From contig JAAOOA010000392.1 in NCBI GenBank assembly GCA_012861695.1, forward strand, positions 186,001-250,000: a DNA stretch of 64,000 bases, written 5' to 3'. Numbering within the stretch: position 1 is the stretch's first letter; the number at the start of each line of letters is the position of its first letter. Shown here in pieces: positions 22,101 through 32,904 of the stretch. The translations under genes and the position numbers were made by a program. The notes beneath the pieces are model-generated. The model saw nothing but the letters and a program-made list of their open reading frames with translations. It was not told the DNA's origin and ran no database searches. This DNA comes from Trematomus loennbergii (Eukaryota > Chordata > Actinopteri > Perciformes > Nototheniidae).

Positions 22101-25078
22101 TGAGTAAAAGTAGAAGTACTCAGATCACTACTTGAGTAAAAGTAGAAGTACTCAGATCTTCTCCTTGAGTAAAAGTAGAAGTACTCAGATCTTGTACTTG
22201 AGTAAAAGTACTCAGATCTTGTACTTGAGTAAAAGTAGAAGTACTCAGATCTTCTCTTGAGTAAAAGTAGAAGTACTCAGATCTTGTACTTGAGTAAAAG
22301 TAGAAGTACTCAGATCACTACTTGAGTAAAAGTAGAAGTACTCAGATCTTCTCCTTGAGTAAAAGTAGAAGTACTCAGATCTTGTACTTGAGTAAAAGTA
22401 CTCAGATCTTGTACTTGAGTAAAAGTAGAAGTACTCAGATCTTCTCCTTGAGTAAAAGTAGAAGTACTCAGATATTGTACTTGAGTAAAAGTAGAAGTAC
22501 TCAGATCTTGTACTTGAGTAAAGTAGAAGTACTCAGATCTTGTACTTGAGTAAAAGTAGAAGTACTCAGATCTTGTACCTGAGTAAAAGTAGAAGTACTC
22601 AGATCACTACTTGAGTAAAAGTAAAGTACTCAGATTTTGTACTTGAGTAAAAGTAGAAGTACTCAGATATTGTACTTGAGTAAAGGTAGAAGTACTCAGA
22701 TCTTGTACTTGAGTAAAGGTAGAAGTACTCAGATCTTGTACTTGAGTAAAGTAGAAGTACTCAGGTCTTGTACTTGAGTAAAAGTAGAAGTACTCAGATC
22801 TTGTACTTGAGTAAAAGTAGAAGTACTCAGATCTTGTACTTGAGTAAAAGTAGAAGTACTCAGATCTTGTACTTGAGTAAAAGTAGAAGTACTCAGATCT
22901 TGTACTTGAGTAAAAGTAGAAGTACTCGGATCTTGTACTTGAGTAAAAGTAGAAGTACTCAGATCTTGTACCTGAGTAAAAGTAGAAGTACTCAGATCTT
23001 GTACTTGAGTAAAAGTAAAAGTACTCAGATTTGTACTTGAGTAAAAGTAGAAGTACTCAGATCTTGTACTTGAGTAAAGTAGAAGTACTCAGATCTTGTA
23101 CTTGAGTAAAGTAGAAGTACTCAGGTCTTGTACTTGAGTAAAAGTAGAAGTACTCAGATCTTGTACTTGAGTAAAAGTAGAAGTACTCAGATCTTGTACT
23201 TGAGTAAAGTAGAAGTACTCAGGTCTTGTACTTGAGTAAAAGTAGAAGTACTCAGATCTTGTACTGAGTAAAGTAGAAGTACTCAGATCACTACTTGAGT
23301 AAAGTAAAAGTACTCAGATTTGTACTTGAGTAAAAGTAGAAGTACTCAGATCTTGTACTTGAGTAAAGGTAGAAGTACTCAGATCTTGTACTTGAGTAAA
23401 GGTAGAAGTACTCAGATCTTGTACTTGAGTAAAGGTAGAAGTACTCAGATCTTGTACTTGAGTAAAAGTAGAAGTACTCAGATCTTGTACTTGAGTAAAA
23501 GTAGAAGTACTCAGATCTTGTACTTGAGTAAAAGTAGAAGTACTCAGATCTTGTACTTGAGTAAAAGTAGAAGTACTCAGATCTTGTACTTGAGTAAAAG
23601 TAGAAGTACTCAGATCTTGTACTTGAGTAAAAGTAGAAGTACTCAGGTCTTGTACTTGAGTAAAAGTAGAAGTACTCAGATATTGTACTTGAGTAAAAGT
23701 AGAAGTACTCAGGTCTTGTACTTGAGTAAAAGTAGAAGTACTCAGATCTTGTACTTGAGTAAACGTAGAAGTACTCAGATCTTCTCCTTGAGTAAAAGTA
23801 GAAGTACTCAGATCACTACTTGAGTAAAAGTAGAAGTACTCAGATCTTGTACTTGAGTAAAGGTAGAAGTAATCAGATCTTGTACTTGAGTAAAAGTAGA
23901 AGTACTCAGATCTTGTACTTGAGTAAAGGTAGAAGTACTCAGATCTTGTACTTGAGTAAAAGTAGAAGTACTCAGGTCTTGTACTTGAGTAAAAGTAGAA
24001 GTACTCAGATATTGTACTTGAGTAAAAGTAGAAGTACTCAGGTCTTGTACTTGAGTAAAAGTAGAAGTACTCAGATCTTGTACTTGAGTAAACGTAGAAG
24101 TACTCAGATCTTCTCCTTGAGTAAAAGTAGAAGTACTCAGATCACTACTTGAGTAAAAGTAGAAGTACTCAGATCTTGTACTTGAGTAAAGGTAGAAGTA
24201 ATCAGATCTTGTACTTGAGTAAAAGTAGAAGTACTCAGATCTTGTACTTGAGTAAAGGTAGAAGTACTCAGATCTTGTACTTGAGTAAACGTAGAAGTAC
24301 TCAGATCTTCTCCTTGAGTAAAAGTAGAAGTACTCAGGTCTTGTACTTGAGTAAAAGTAGAAGTACTCAGATATTGTACTTGAGTAAAAGTAGAAGTACT
24401 CAGGTCTTGTACTTGAGTAAAAGTAGAAGTACTCAGATTTTGTACTTGAGTAAAAGTAGAAGTACTCAGATCTTGTACTTGAGTAAAGGTAGAAGTACTC
24501 AGATCTTGTACTTGAGTAAGGTAGAAGTACTCAGATCTTGTACTTGAGTAAAGGTAGAAGTACTCAGATCTTGTACTTGAGTAAAAGTAGAAGTACTCAG
24601 ATCTTGTACTTGAGTAAAAGTAGAAGTACTCAGATCTTGTACTTGAGTAAAAGTACTCAGATCTTGTACTTGAGTAAAAGTAGAAGTACTCAGATCTTGT
24701 ACTTGAGTAAAAGTAGAAGTACTCAGATCTTGTACTTGAGTAAAAGTAGAAGTACTCAGGTCTTGTACTTGAGTAAAAGTAGAAGTACTCAGATATTGTA
24801 CTTGAGTAAAAGTAGAAGTACTCAGATCTTGTACTTGAGTAAAAGTAGAAGTACTCAGATCTTGTACTTGAGTAAACGTAGAAGTACTCAGATCTTCTCC
24901 TTGAGTAAAAGTAGAAGTACTCAGATCACTACTTGAGTAAAAGTAGAAGTACTCAGATCTTGTACTTGAGTAAAGGTAGAAGTAATCAGATCTTGTACTT
25001 GAGTAAAAGTAGAAGTACTCAGATCTGTGAGTAAAGGTAGAAGTACTCAGATCTGTACTTGAGTAAAAGTAGAAGTAC
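16133..25078. repeat. 33-bp minisatellite, about 270 units (9 kb)
   Basis: Tandem array of a 33-bp unit containing 'acttgagtaaaagtagaagt' and 'actcagatcttgt'. Each unit can form a hairpin (TGAGTA paired with TACTCA around a 10-nt loop). Recurrent variants (cactacttgag, cttctccttgag, shortened aaaagtactcag units, aaacgtag, gtagaagtaatcag) recur in blocks, giving higher-order structure. Many units have single-base deletions in A runs. As 33 is a multiple of three, 11-residue repeating frames open on both strands and are not genes. The array ends in a hAT-like MITE sequence; the few-copy seed version is at 38035-38333. Confidence 0.97.
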
Positions 25079-25705
25079 CAGAGTGTAGGAATACTCTGTT
25101 ACAGTAAAAGTTTGGTATTTTGAAAACAGAAAAGTATAAATATGCCTTATATAGGTATGGTCCTACACTATATTATTCAAATATAGCATGATAGGTCCAC
25201 TTTAAAGTAGCGACAGTAAAAGTAGTGATTGTGCAGATTGGTCCATTTCAGAATATATATATATATATTTTATAATGATTGATCATGAAAGTGTTCTCAA
25301 AGCTGGTAAAGGTGCAGCTAGTTTGAATGACTTTGTATACTGCAGGGTAGCTTGTGGATTTACTCCAGGTGGAACTAAAGTCTGATTTAACACTTGATTA
25401 TATTTCACATCATTCATCCACATCTGTGAAGTAACTAAAGGTATTAAATACATGTAGTGGAGGAAAAGTACACCATGTACCTCTGACTTATGTTTACTGC
25501 CAACCTAAAAGTACCTCAGAAATAGTAATCAATAATGTATTGAAAGGTTATTGGCTGATTGTTTTATATTACAATAATCATTTGAGTATAAGTATGTGTA
25601 TATAAATATGTAATTTCCAACAGCTGTAAGATGCTTGAAAAGCTTGAAAATGCACCTTGAATTTGACTTTGGAAAAGGTGTAAGAACCCTGTAAGCGACT
25701 CTTAC

Positions 25706-25841
25706 TTTGAGTTTGCTCCCCACGGCGGGCGTGTTCTGGATCTCCCACATGCCTTCAGTGAAGCCTTTGATCCGGACGCCGCTGCCGAACTTCAGCTTGT
25801 TCCCGACGTACGGCACGATGTTCTCCGGAGGGATCGTTCCT
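25706..25841 (-). pseudogene. PWWP exon 4, left copy, +1 frameshift
   Basis: Encodes the second half of the PWWP domain (IVPYVGNKLKFGSG, GFTEGMWEIQNTP) with acceptor gtcctcag and donor AAA|gtaaga. It is 136 bp against 135 bp in the right copy: an extra C in 'gatccctccgg' near its start shifts the frame upstream of the conserved residues. The donor here is stronger than the gtaaaa of the right copy. Confidence 0.8.
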
Positions 25842-25893
25842 CTGAGGACGGATATTACACTTTGAAGTCATCATGTCTTTGCTGTCAGGATTA

Positions 25894-25970
<77 letters not shown>
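25894..25970. repeat. (GT)n microsatellite in PWWP intron
   Basis: About 77 bp of GT between exons 3 and 4 of the left PWWP copy; the right-arm counterpart is 46897-47040 and is longer and more interrupted. Confidence 0.97.
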
Positions 25971-25971
<1 letters not shown>

Positions 25972-25972
<1 letters not shown>

Positions 25973-26042
25973 TACATCTGATGCTCCCCGAAGAAGTAGA
26001 CCGGGATTCTCTTATTCTTCCACCGCCGTCACACTGCAACAC
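25972..26042 (-). pseudogene. PWWP exon 3, left copy
   Basis: A 71-bp exon whose 3' part reads [17 protein letters not shown], the central PWWP beta strands. Joined to exon 2 (phase 0), this frame is off by one and, taken from the exon start, contains a TGA. The right copy has the same length and so the same phase conflict but no stop. Either an ancestral indel disabled the gene or the exon 2/3 boundary is used differently than I infer. Confidence 0.65.
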
Positions 26043-26095
26043 CTGAACACACAGAATATCACGTTAGCTAGGAATACACATCTGTACGTAGTTAT

Positions 26096-26118
26096 GTTGT
26101 GTGTGTGTGTGTGTGCGT

Positions 26119-26149
<31 letters not shown>

Positions 26150-26174
26150 GTGTGTGTGTGTTGTGTGTGTGTGT
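26096..26174. repeat. (GT)n microsatellite in PWWP intron 2
   Basis: Interrupted GT/GCGT tract immediately next to the exon 2 donor of the left PWWP copy; right-arm equivalent 46607-46775. Confidence 0.96.
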
Positions 26175-26176
26175 AC

Positions 26177-26295
26177 CCTGGCAGGCCAGTGGGGGAACCC
26201 CTTCATCTTGGCGAACACCAGGTCTCCCTGTTTGAACTGGTCACCGTGTTCCCCCGGCATCGTGATAACTCTCACCTTAATGACAGAGAAACAGC
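26177..26295 (-). CDS. PWWP exon 2 with start codon, left copy
   Basis: Acceptor ttctttcag, then a short leader and ATG at 26260. It encodes [20 protein letters not shown] and GFPHWPAR, ending at donor AGG|gtacac. This is the canonical N-terminus of an HDGF-related PWWP domain, with the PHWP form of the signature motif. The coding part is 84 bp (28 codons) and matches the right copy. A ten-codon-scale upstream frame lies in exon 1. Confidence 0.8.
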
Positions 26296-26339
26296 CTGAA
26301 AGAAAACAGAAATATATTGAGATGACTTAATAACCATCA

Positions 26340-27201
26340 TGTAATCAAGGGGCGTCTGAAAGACACATTTACTCATTCATTATATATATGTATATATACC
26401 AGTTTTAGTTTCACATGATGTGTAACTCTTCTCTTATCTTATTAAAAGTACATATTTATATCTGGTATGTAATTAAGGAGTAGTATAAAGTGACATCAAA
26501 TGAAAATACTTAAGCTAATGCAACTACCTGCAATCTGTATTTGAGTAAATGTACTTTATTTACTTTCCAACCATGAAACACTGTTTATTGTTGTACCGTT
26601 AACTGTTGACAGTTGTTATCTGAAATGTATAAACCACATTAAAGTTTAAACAGGTCGTTTATTTCAATGTATAAGCATCAAAAACCTATTCCATTCAGTG
26701 TTTAGAAAGGGTGAAGTGTAAACTGTGACATACACTGAGTAGTTTCTGTGTAGAGTATCATATATTTTGCATTCATTTAGTAGCATTTATACATATATTA
26801 CTGTTAATGCAAATGTGAGATATAATCCAGACAAACAAAGAGTATTAAAAGAACAATATGTATCTCTGATATGTAGCTAAGGAGTATAAAGTGACCTTAA
26901 AATATAGTTTCCAACCATAGAAAACGGTTCATTGTAAGGCTTTACCTGTTGCTAGATGTTATCTGAAAGGTATAAACCACATTCAAAGAGAGAACAGGTC
27001 GTTTCCTTCCATCAGAAACGTTTTTTAACCCGTTTTTAAGTATGTTTTGTTTCATTTCCAGCTTGTCTTTGTTTACAAATACAGACTGCTAGCTCTGAAG
27101 CTAACTTTAGCATGTGGCTAAACCCTGAGCTGTAGCTGGACCCTAACTCTCTGTGGTTCATATCTATCTTAATGCAAGTTTACCGGGACATTAGAAGGTT
27201 T
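26340..27201. other. PWWP-gene intron 1, left copy
   Basis: AT-rich intron between noncoding exon 1 and coding exon 2. It matches 45581-46480 of the right arm in inverted orientation. No gene or element termini seen. Confidence 0.7.
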
Positions 27202-27540
27202 ACATACCGTAAGAAACCCAGATTATGGTGTGAATCCGGAGATAAAGTCTCTGCTTTCTCTCGTTTCTAAGCTACGATCCTTCTCCTTCTTCTGTCGCCA
27301 TGGTGACCGGGTACATCGTGTCGCGTGACAAACAGCGCTTTCCCGCTGGCAGTTGGACTGTACCATTGTGTGGGGAGACTGGACTATACCAACTCGGGGT
27401 AAATCTGTTAGAAAATGTAAAATAAAACGAATTTTGGACAAAGACAAATATAAAGACAATTATTATCTTTCAAGGAAACGTGTTAAGATATTTTTAATTA
27501 CCCTTAATGTAGATGTTATGCCAAATTATTCTTTACAGCC

Positions 27541-27725
27541 TTTAAGAGGATAGTGTGCTGGACTTCGAATCAGAGGGTAGCAAGTTCGAGTCCCACTGCA
27601 GTCAGCATGTCGTTGTGTCCCTGAGACACTTCTCCTCAAAGTGCTCCTGTGGGGGTTGTCCACAGTACTGAATGTATGTAAGTCGCTTTGGATAAAAGCG
27701 TCTAACAAATGACATGTAATAATAA
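27541..27725 (+). repeat. tRNA-derived SINE in left palindrome arm
   Basis: tRNA-like head with B-box-like GTTCGAGTCCC, then body and the teleost module 'gtaagtcgctttggataaaa'. The inverted copy is at 45058-45250 with nearly the same sequence. It lies just upstream of the PWWP gene's first exon. Confidence 0.8.
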
Positions 27726-27729
27726 TTAA

Positions 27730-28548
27730 GAGGCACATATTTAACTTTCTACTACACTATATTTAGTTGCGTAGTGCCGAGAGAAGGGAGTCGGAGGCTG
27801 TTCTGACACCATAGTGTATTGGCTCCCCCTAGTGGCAAAAGTCGGTACTGTAGCTTTAAGGCACCAAATAGCGCGACTCTCCATCTTGTGTTTTAGTTTA
27901 CACAGCAAAGCCATGCAGAGCACTTCGTAGCTCAGTTCTATGCCACAGATCATTTTGTTTTAATCCTTGGAGTAGATCTGTCTGTAAGTATACAAACTTA
28001 CCTGTGTGCCAAGTTATGTGTTTCTAAAATGTGGTTTAATTGATTGTGTGGTTTCAATGTTTAAGATAAGCTAAGCTAACTAGCTGCTAAGCTAACTAGC
28101 TGCTAAGCTAACGGACATAGCTCATTCTTAGCATAGGCTGTTGATTATACTGCACTCTATTTTGCATTATGTTGCACATGTATTATTTCAATTGTGTAAC
28201 TTGTGTTGTATTTTTCTGTTTATTCTTGCAGTTTTACAATTTCAAGCCTCAGTAAATGGTCAACTCAACAACTGTCTTCTGAGTCTTTGTTCGCTATCTG
28301 TTAACCTATGCAGTGCGATGCATACGCAAGGGCAGAATAGAGGCGGTGCATCGAAGGTGCAAAGTTGGTTTTATTCAGCAGCAGAAAACCACATGTTGCC
28401 GGCTTGAAGCCCGGGAAGCAAAGAGGAAGAAGCAAGGAGGGCACACAATAGGCTAGTTGCACGGGGATGACGTATTTCCATTTCCGGTTCATTGAGTGGC
28501 GCTTGTTAACATCCGGTCTACGGTAGAGCGGGTAGATAGCGAAGCGAT
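27730..28548. other. palindrome-arm noncoding DNA
   Basis: No recognised gene. It contains tandem 'gctaagctaactagct' units near 28070 and the boundary region of the transposon carrying the SWIM-YqaJ gene. Matches 44270-45050 inverted. The outer terminus of the transposon must lie about here, but I cannot fix it. Confidence 0.5.
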
Positions 28549-28690
28549 ATAGATAGCGATAGAGAGAGAGAGATAGATAGATAGAGAGATAGATAGATAG
28601 AAGATAGATAGAGAGATAGATAGAAGATAGATAGCACAGATAGCATACAGATAGCATACAGATAGCATACAGATAGCATACAGATAGCGC
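28549..28690. repeat. GATA/GA microsatellite with GATAGCATACA units
   Basis: Mixed (gata)n and (ga)n followed by four 'gatagcatacag' units, directly upstream of the SWIM-YqaJ start codon. The inverted equivalent at 44036-44250 is longer and richer in CT. Confidence 0.95.
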
Positions 28691-28716
28691 AAAGTGAGAA
28701 GGCTAACGTTAACGTG

Positions 28717-31292
28717 ATGGCACTATTTTACACTCGATGTCTCCAAGACCTACCGAAGGTTAACATCAGTGACGTACATCGGCTGGTACAAGCGGCAAGC
28801 TCAGCCCCGAGAGCAAAAGAGAAAAGGGGTTCAAGATGTACATATCCAGTTACATCGACAACTATGAAGGTAAGTGACAAACAAAGCTGTAGTTACTGGC
28901 TAACTTTGACAACTTGACAGTCTTGATACAGTGTAAAGCGTTTTAATGATGTACTATTACGTGTTTTGGATAACATGAATGATGTCCAATTCCCCACAGT
29001 TTCAAACAAAGATCTACCTTCAGGGAGAGTGAGCGTCAGGGCTAGCTGTTACAGGTCCATGAGGAAGCATGAAAAGCCTCACGATCTCAGAGTAGGGAGG
29101 AAAATAAAAAGTGTTCATCGGTTCAAAGCCTCAATCAGGTTCATGTTCTGGGGTTTTGATGTGGCTAGAGTAGGTAACCTGTGATTTAGGATTCAAAAAA
29201 GCCCAGCTAGCTGACGTGTTGCAACAGATTGCATAGTGACAATAAATTAGCTCACATCAACTGGTAGCTAGCTATGTGTGTGTAGCATGAAGGGGCTACA
29301 GATTTATTTTCGTTTTGTAACCCTCTCGTGTAAAATGATAAATACATTAGCTAAACCCAAACTTAGCTTTCATCAAAGATTCTTAATGAGAGGTTGAAAA
29401 CCGTCTCTGCTTTCATGGAAACCCCAGAAACTGGTTGTGACGGCTGCTGTTCTTTACTGTATGGTTAGTATAATCCATGTAGGGTCCAGTTATTTGTATG
29501 GGCCAGTGTTAGGTAAGTGCTGGTTTTGTACCCTACATCTATGTTAAGCTGTTCAACGTTCTACTAACACTATTTTATGTAGTTATAATATAATAAGATA
29601 ATAAATTGAGACAGCTGAGAGAGTTTATCTGTTTGAATGTCCTTAAATTACAGTATTCCAAACAGCAGAACTTCTGTGTATGTGATGTGACTGATAACCT
29701 GACATGGTTTAGCCTTTTCCCACACCTACACTTGCCTGATCAGCCTGCTCTCAGCTTTCTCATTTTCTGTGTTGTATTGAAGCAGTGTTCTAAATGTAAA
29801 ATGACTGACATTTTATTTTAATGTGTAGATTGTCTTTGAGAACTGCTCACCCGTGGAGATTGCAGTGGCAAAGTGTTCCTGTGTAGCTGGAACAGCACTC
29901 TGCAACCACAATGTTGCACTGCTGTTCCAGACCGCACACTACTCCACACTCAACCTGGCTGCTGTACCCCCTGTCCTCAGCTGCACTGAAACAGAGCAGC
30001 GATGGCACAAGCCAAGAACCATGGTAAGTACAGTATGTGTTCACAACCAATCCACGGTTTAATGAGTATTTCCTTTGTGCCAAGAGCTGATCTAGTATGT
30101 TGCATCAATGACCATTTCAATTAATTTGACAATTCTTTTGTGTAATTAATAGGGTGTGAAACCAGGCAGAGTGAGTGACATGGTGTTCATTTCCACTAAG
30201 CCAAAGCAGTTTACAGTTGCTGACGGTGTAAGGTAATATCTATTGTCCTAAGTAATTGTATGTAGCCTGCAACAACTTTGTGATTGTTGTCTGAGTGTAA
30301 AATTGTTCTTAAAGTCCTAATTATTATATAAACATGTTCAAAGGAGTACACGTTACAAGGCCGTGCGGGGGGAGCTGCCAGACCCAGATGTCCTCAAAGT
30401 CAGCGAGGTATACAAGGACTTCTCAGCAGACATCGCACCACTGATCACCACCATGGCTATAAGTGTGGACGTGCCACTGGTTAACTCCACCTTTGGAAAA
30501 GTTCAGGAAGGTAGCCCTATCTCATACCAGCATCCACTACCTCTTAGCCGGGTTATAGTGCGTCACCCAGATGCCCCTCCACCACCACCTCTACCTGTGG
30601 ATGGCTATAGGCTGGAGCCTACCACCTGTGAGTTTGTGTGCAGTCACCAACAGCACCTCCATCTACTGTCACTTGCGACAACATTGCTCATGGCAAGGAA
30701 AATCGAGGTGGCCACAAGGGAGCAGAGCGACAGTGTGGAATGGCACCGTGTTAGGAGGCCAAGAATAACTTCTTCCCGTTTCAGGGAAGTATGCCATGTT
30801 CGAGGTCAGAGTTCGGCTGAAAACTTGGCACAACGGATTCGGAAGGGAGTGGCGCAAACGGCATCAATGAAGAGGGGACTGGCACTGGAACCGGTTGCCA
30901 TCCAGGAATACTGCCGGATTAAAAACACCAATTACTGGCCGTGTGGGTTTGTCATTCACCCAGATGCCCCCTGGTTAGGGTCATCTCCTGACGGTCTGGT
31001 GTTTGACCCAACTGAGAGCCCACCTTTTGGACTTGTTGAAATAAAATGCCCAAATGCAAAAAGTTATGTGGACTGTAGCTACTTAAAAATGCAAAGTGGC
31101 ACATTAAAACTGAAGCAGTCTCATAGCTACTATTGGCAGGTGCAAGGCCAGCTCCTACTCACAGGGATGGAGTGGTGCGATTTCGTCGTTTTTGCAGAGG
31201 AGGATATCCTTATACAGCGTATCTGCAGAGACTGCGAGGTGGCTACAACCATTAGGGAGAAGGGAGATTATTTTTATTTTTACATGGACTGA
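28717..31292 (+). CDS. SWIM zinc finger-YqaJ exonuclease gene, left copy
   Basis: Five exons with consensus splice sites and matching phases: 28717-28869, 29000-29091, 29829-30023, 30153-30232, 30344-31292. Exon 3 has a SWIM zinc finger (CSC, nine residues later CNH). Exon 5 has the YqaJ-type alkaline exonuclease core: GLALEPVAIQEY, GSSPDG (30978-30995), EIKCP (31038-31052) and YYWQVQGQLLLTG, giving the Glu/Asp/Glu-x-Lys metal-binding set. YqaJ/lambda-exonuclease-fold enzymes resect double-stranded DNA. Apart from one base missing in an A4G4 run in exon 1, the frame is open for about 490 codons; before that run the frame reads MALFYTRC and after it GFKMYISSYIDNYE. It is one gene of a DNA transposon; its partner is the THAP/DDE transposase. 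It is the better preserved of the two copies. Confidence 0.88.
29092..29828 (+). other. intron 2 of SWIM-YqaJ gene
   Basis: 737-bp AT-rich intron (aga|gtaggg ... tgtgtag) of the left nuclease gene; matched by 42896-43631 in the right arm. Nothing else seen. Confidence 0.75.
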
Positions 31293-31694
31293 TATGCACT
31301 ACACTACATTAGTGTACCACACTACATCACACTACATTACTGATCTAACATGAATATTTTCCTGTATATAGTTCTTTCAATTGCTAAAACCAGAACCAAG
31401 TGTGTTCTATAAGTCAAAAAGATCCTTTAGTCAAAGGACCTATGTGAGGAAGAAAGGGGTGTTTATTGGCAGACATTTAATGTCATATGACGTTATTCAT
31501 TAACAAAAGTTGTGGATGCTAACTAACTTATCTTGCATTGATCTGTTCATCTGTTACATAAACTAGCATTACTTAAATATGCAGAGACTAATTGAAATGT
31601 TTAAATCAACCTATGTTTTGTAAAAGTGTATTAAATGAATCTGTAAAATGTTATCATATTGTGGATTTATTATATTATGTATTGTCCTATGTTA

Positions 31695-32339
31695 CGGTAT
31701 GCAGCATACAAGCATGGATGTTATTAATAATAATGCACGCTGCGCACTATACCACCGTTTAACAAGTGCATCACATCACTCACACAACACACACACATGC
31801 CACACACACACCACACACAACACACACACACACACCACACACACACCACACACACTCACACAACACACACACACACACACACACAACACACACACATGCC
31901 ACACACACACACATACAAACGGAAAATGTGTTACAACTGTACCCGGTCTCCCTATAACAGTATCTACAGTATGCCTAACACTTATTTGTTTTCACAGAAA
32001 CTTCCACCCATAGATGAGCTGCTGCTGTTCCTCATGCACCTGTCAGTGGGCCTACATCTGAGGGATCTAGCAGAACGGTTTGGCATTCACCGCACCACAG
32101 TCAGCAGAATTATTTCCACCTGGACACACTTCCTGTACCGACTGCTTGGAAGCCAACGTCTGTGGATCCCACGCGAAGTTGTCAGAGCTCACCTTCCACC
32201 AGAGTTTTCAGCTTTCCCTGACACACAAGTGGTGCTTGACTGCACTGAAGTATTCTGCCAGACTCCATCATCTCTCCTGCTGCAGAGTGAGGTGTTTTCA
32301 ACGTACAAGTCTCATGCTACATTCAAGGCCATGATCGGC
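31695..32339 (+). pseudogene. THAP/DDE transposase fragment, direct partial copy
   Basis: Copy of 39785-40468 in the same orientation: part of an intron with (CA)n, then an exon from 31998 (acceptor ttttcacag) encoding KLPPIDELLLFL, the helix-turn-helix (FGIHRTTVSRI) and the first catalytic Asp (VVLDCTEVF). It stops abruptly at 'atgatcggc', where GPCR gene sequence begins. The second Asp and the Glu are missing. It follows the inner end of the left palindrome arm, so the left transposon copy is rearranged, not simply inverted. Confidence 0.88.
31774..31914. repeat. (CA)n microsatellite in transposase intron
   Basis: Interrupted CA tract with CACATGCCACACA units, equivalent to the tract at 39868-40045. 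Thr-His ORFs here are artefacts. Confidence 0.96.
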
Positions 32340-32639
32340 GATTCCTCTCTTTCTTCATCCCAGGCCTCCATTTACACAACTATGTCTGTCAACTCTTCTT
32401 ACTTTGATGATCACCTCGATCCTCCCTCACCTGACTCCCCAAACAACTCCTCTTCTCACATTCAAACCAATGTTTTAGGTTCAGAACGATGTTCTACGTC
32501 TTCTCTGCTGCCGCCATATTATACACCCTCCTCCTACTCCCACTCATCATCCTCGTCGTGTACCTGGGATACCAAAAGTCGAGGAAACCACGCTCCAGTT
32601 CCACGGCTACAAGTCACTCTGACCACTTCACCTATCACT

Positions 32640-32858
32640 GTGATACAATTTGTATTGATGTTAATACACAACATGTACAACCACAACATTTTTTTTTAAA
32701 TGAAATAACTGAAAGTACACAAGAGAAACAAATGAGATAAAGGTAATTACTTACAAAAAATACAAAATGCAGAATACAGAAAACGCATGTAAGCTAAAAA
32801 TAATAACAAGACAATGAAAATAAAATAAAACAAACCCTACCCTCCCTCCCAGACATAT

Positions 32859-32904
<46 letters not shown>

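Larger units (their letters stand above)
5488..27208 (-). pseudogene. split HDGF/PSIP1-like PWWP gene, left copy
   Basis: Gene-level entry on the minus strand. Exons inferred: noncoding exon 1 ending at 27208 (donor gtatgt), coding exons 26295-26177, 26042-25972 and 25841-25706, then after a 16.6-kb intron 9054-9006, 8906-8764 and 5553-5488. The N-terminal part is a PWWP domain ([13 protein letters not shown], then IPVYFFG, then EGMWEIQN), which in HDGF-related proteins binds methylated histone H3K36 nucleosomes and DNA. The later exons encode a charged Glu/Lys/Ser tail, as in that family. Phases agree between 9054-9006 and 8906-8764 (phase 1) and between 8906-8764 and 5553-5488 (phase 0). 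Against function: exon 25841-25706 has one extra C relative to the right copy, shifting frame, and exon 26042-25972 does not join exon 26295-26177 in frame. These may be real lesions or sequencing indels. No terminal exon was found. Confidence 0.6.
25110..31694 (+). repeat. left arm of large palindrome
   Basis: About 6.6 kb matching the reverse complement of 41007-47818 almost throughout. Shared content in order: part of a MITE, PWWP-gene exons and introns, a SINE, a GATA-type microsatellite and the SWIM-YqaJ gene. Length differences come mainly from microsatellites. The outer end lies inside a TTAA-type MITE; the inner end stops at 'cctatgtta' and joins a transposase intron. The spacer is 9.3 kb. 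Confidence 0.92.

Noticed and set aside
18707..24936. Many ORFs of 75-167 codons with repeating SKSRSTQILYL or STSTFTQVQDL
   Set aside because: They are translations of a 33-bp tandem unit, open only because 33 is divisible by three. Both strands are equally open.
16133..25078. Regularly spaced 33-bp repeats resembling a CRISPR array
   Set aside because: Units are directly tandem with no unique spacers, in a vertebrate genome with introns and MITEs; it is a minisatellite. The same applies to 48237-50545 and 52799-55155.
28301..28692. Leu/Ser/Tyr ORFs near the GATA tract
   Set aside because: Microsatellite translation on the minus strand.
30571..30857. Short ORFs in other frames across the YqaJ exon
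   Set aside because: Shadows of the spliced SWIM-YqaJ frame, which has the conserved motifs and matching exon phases.
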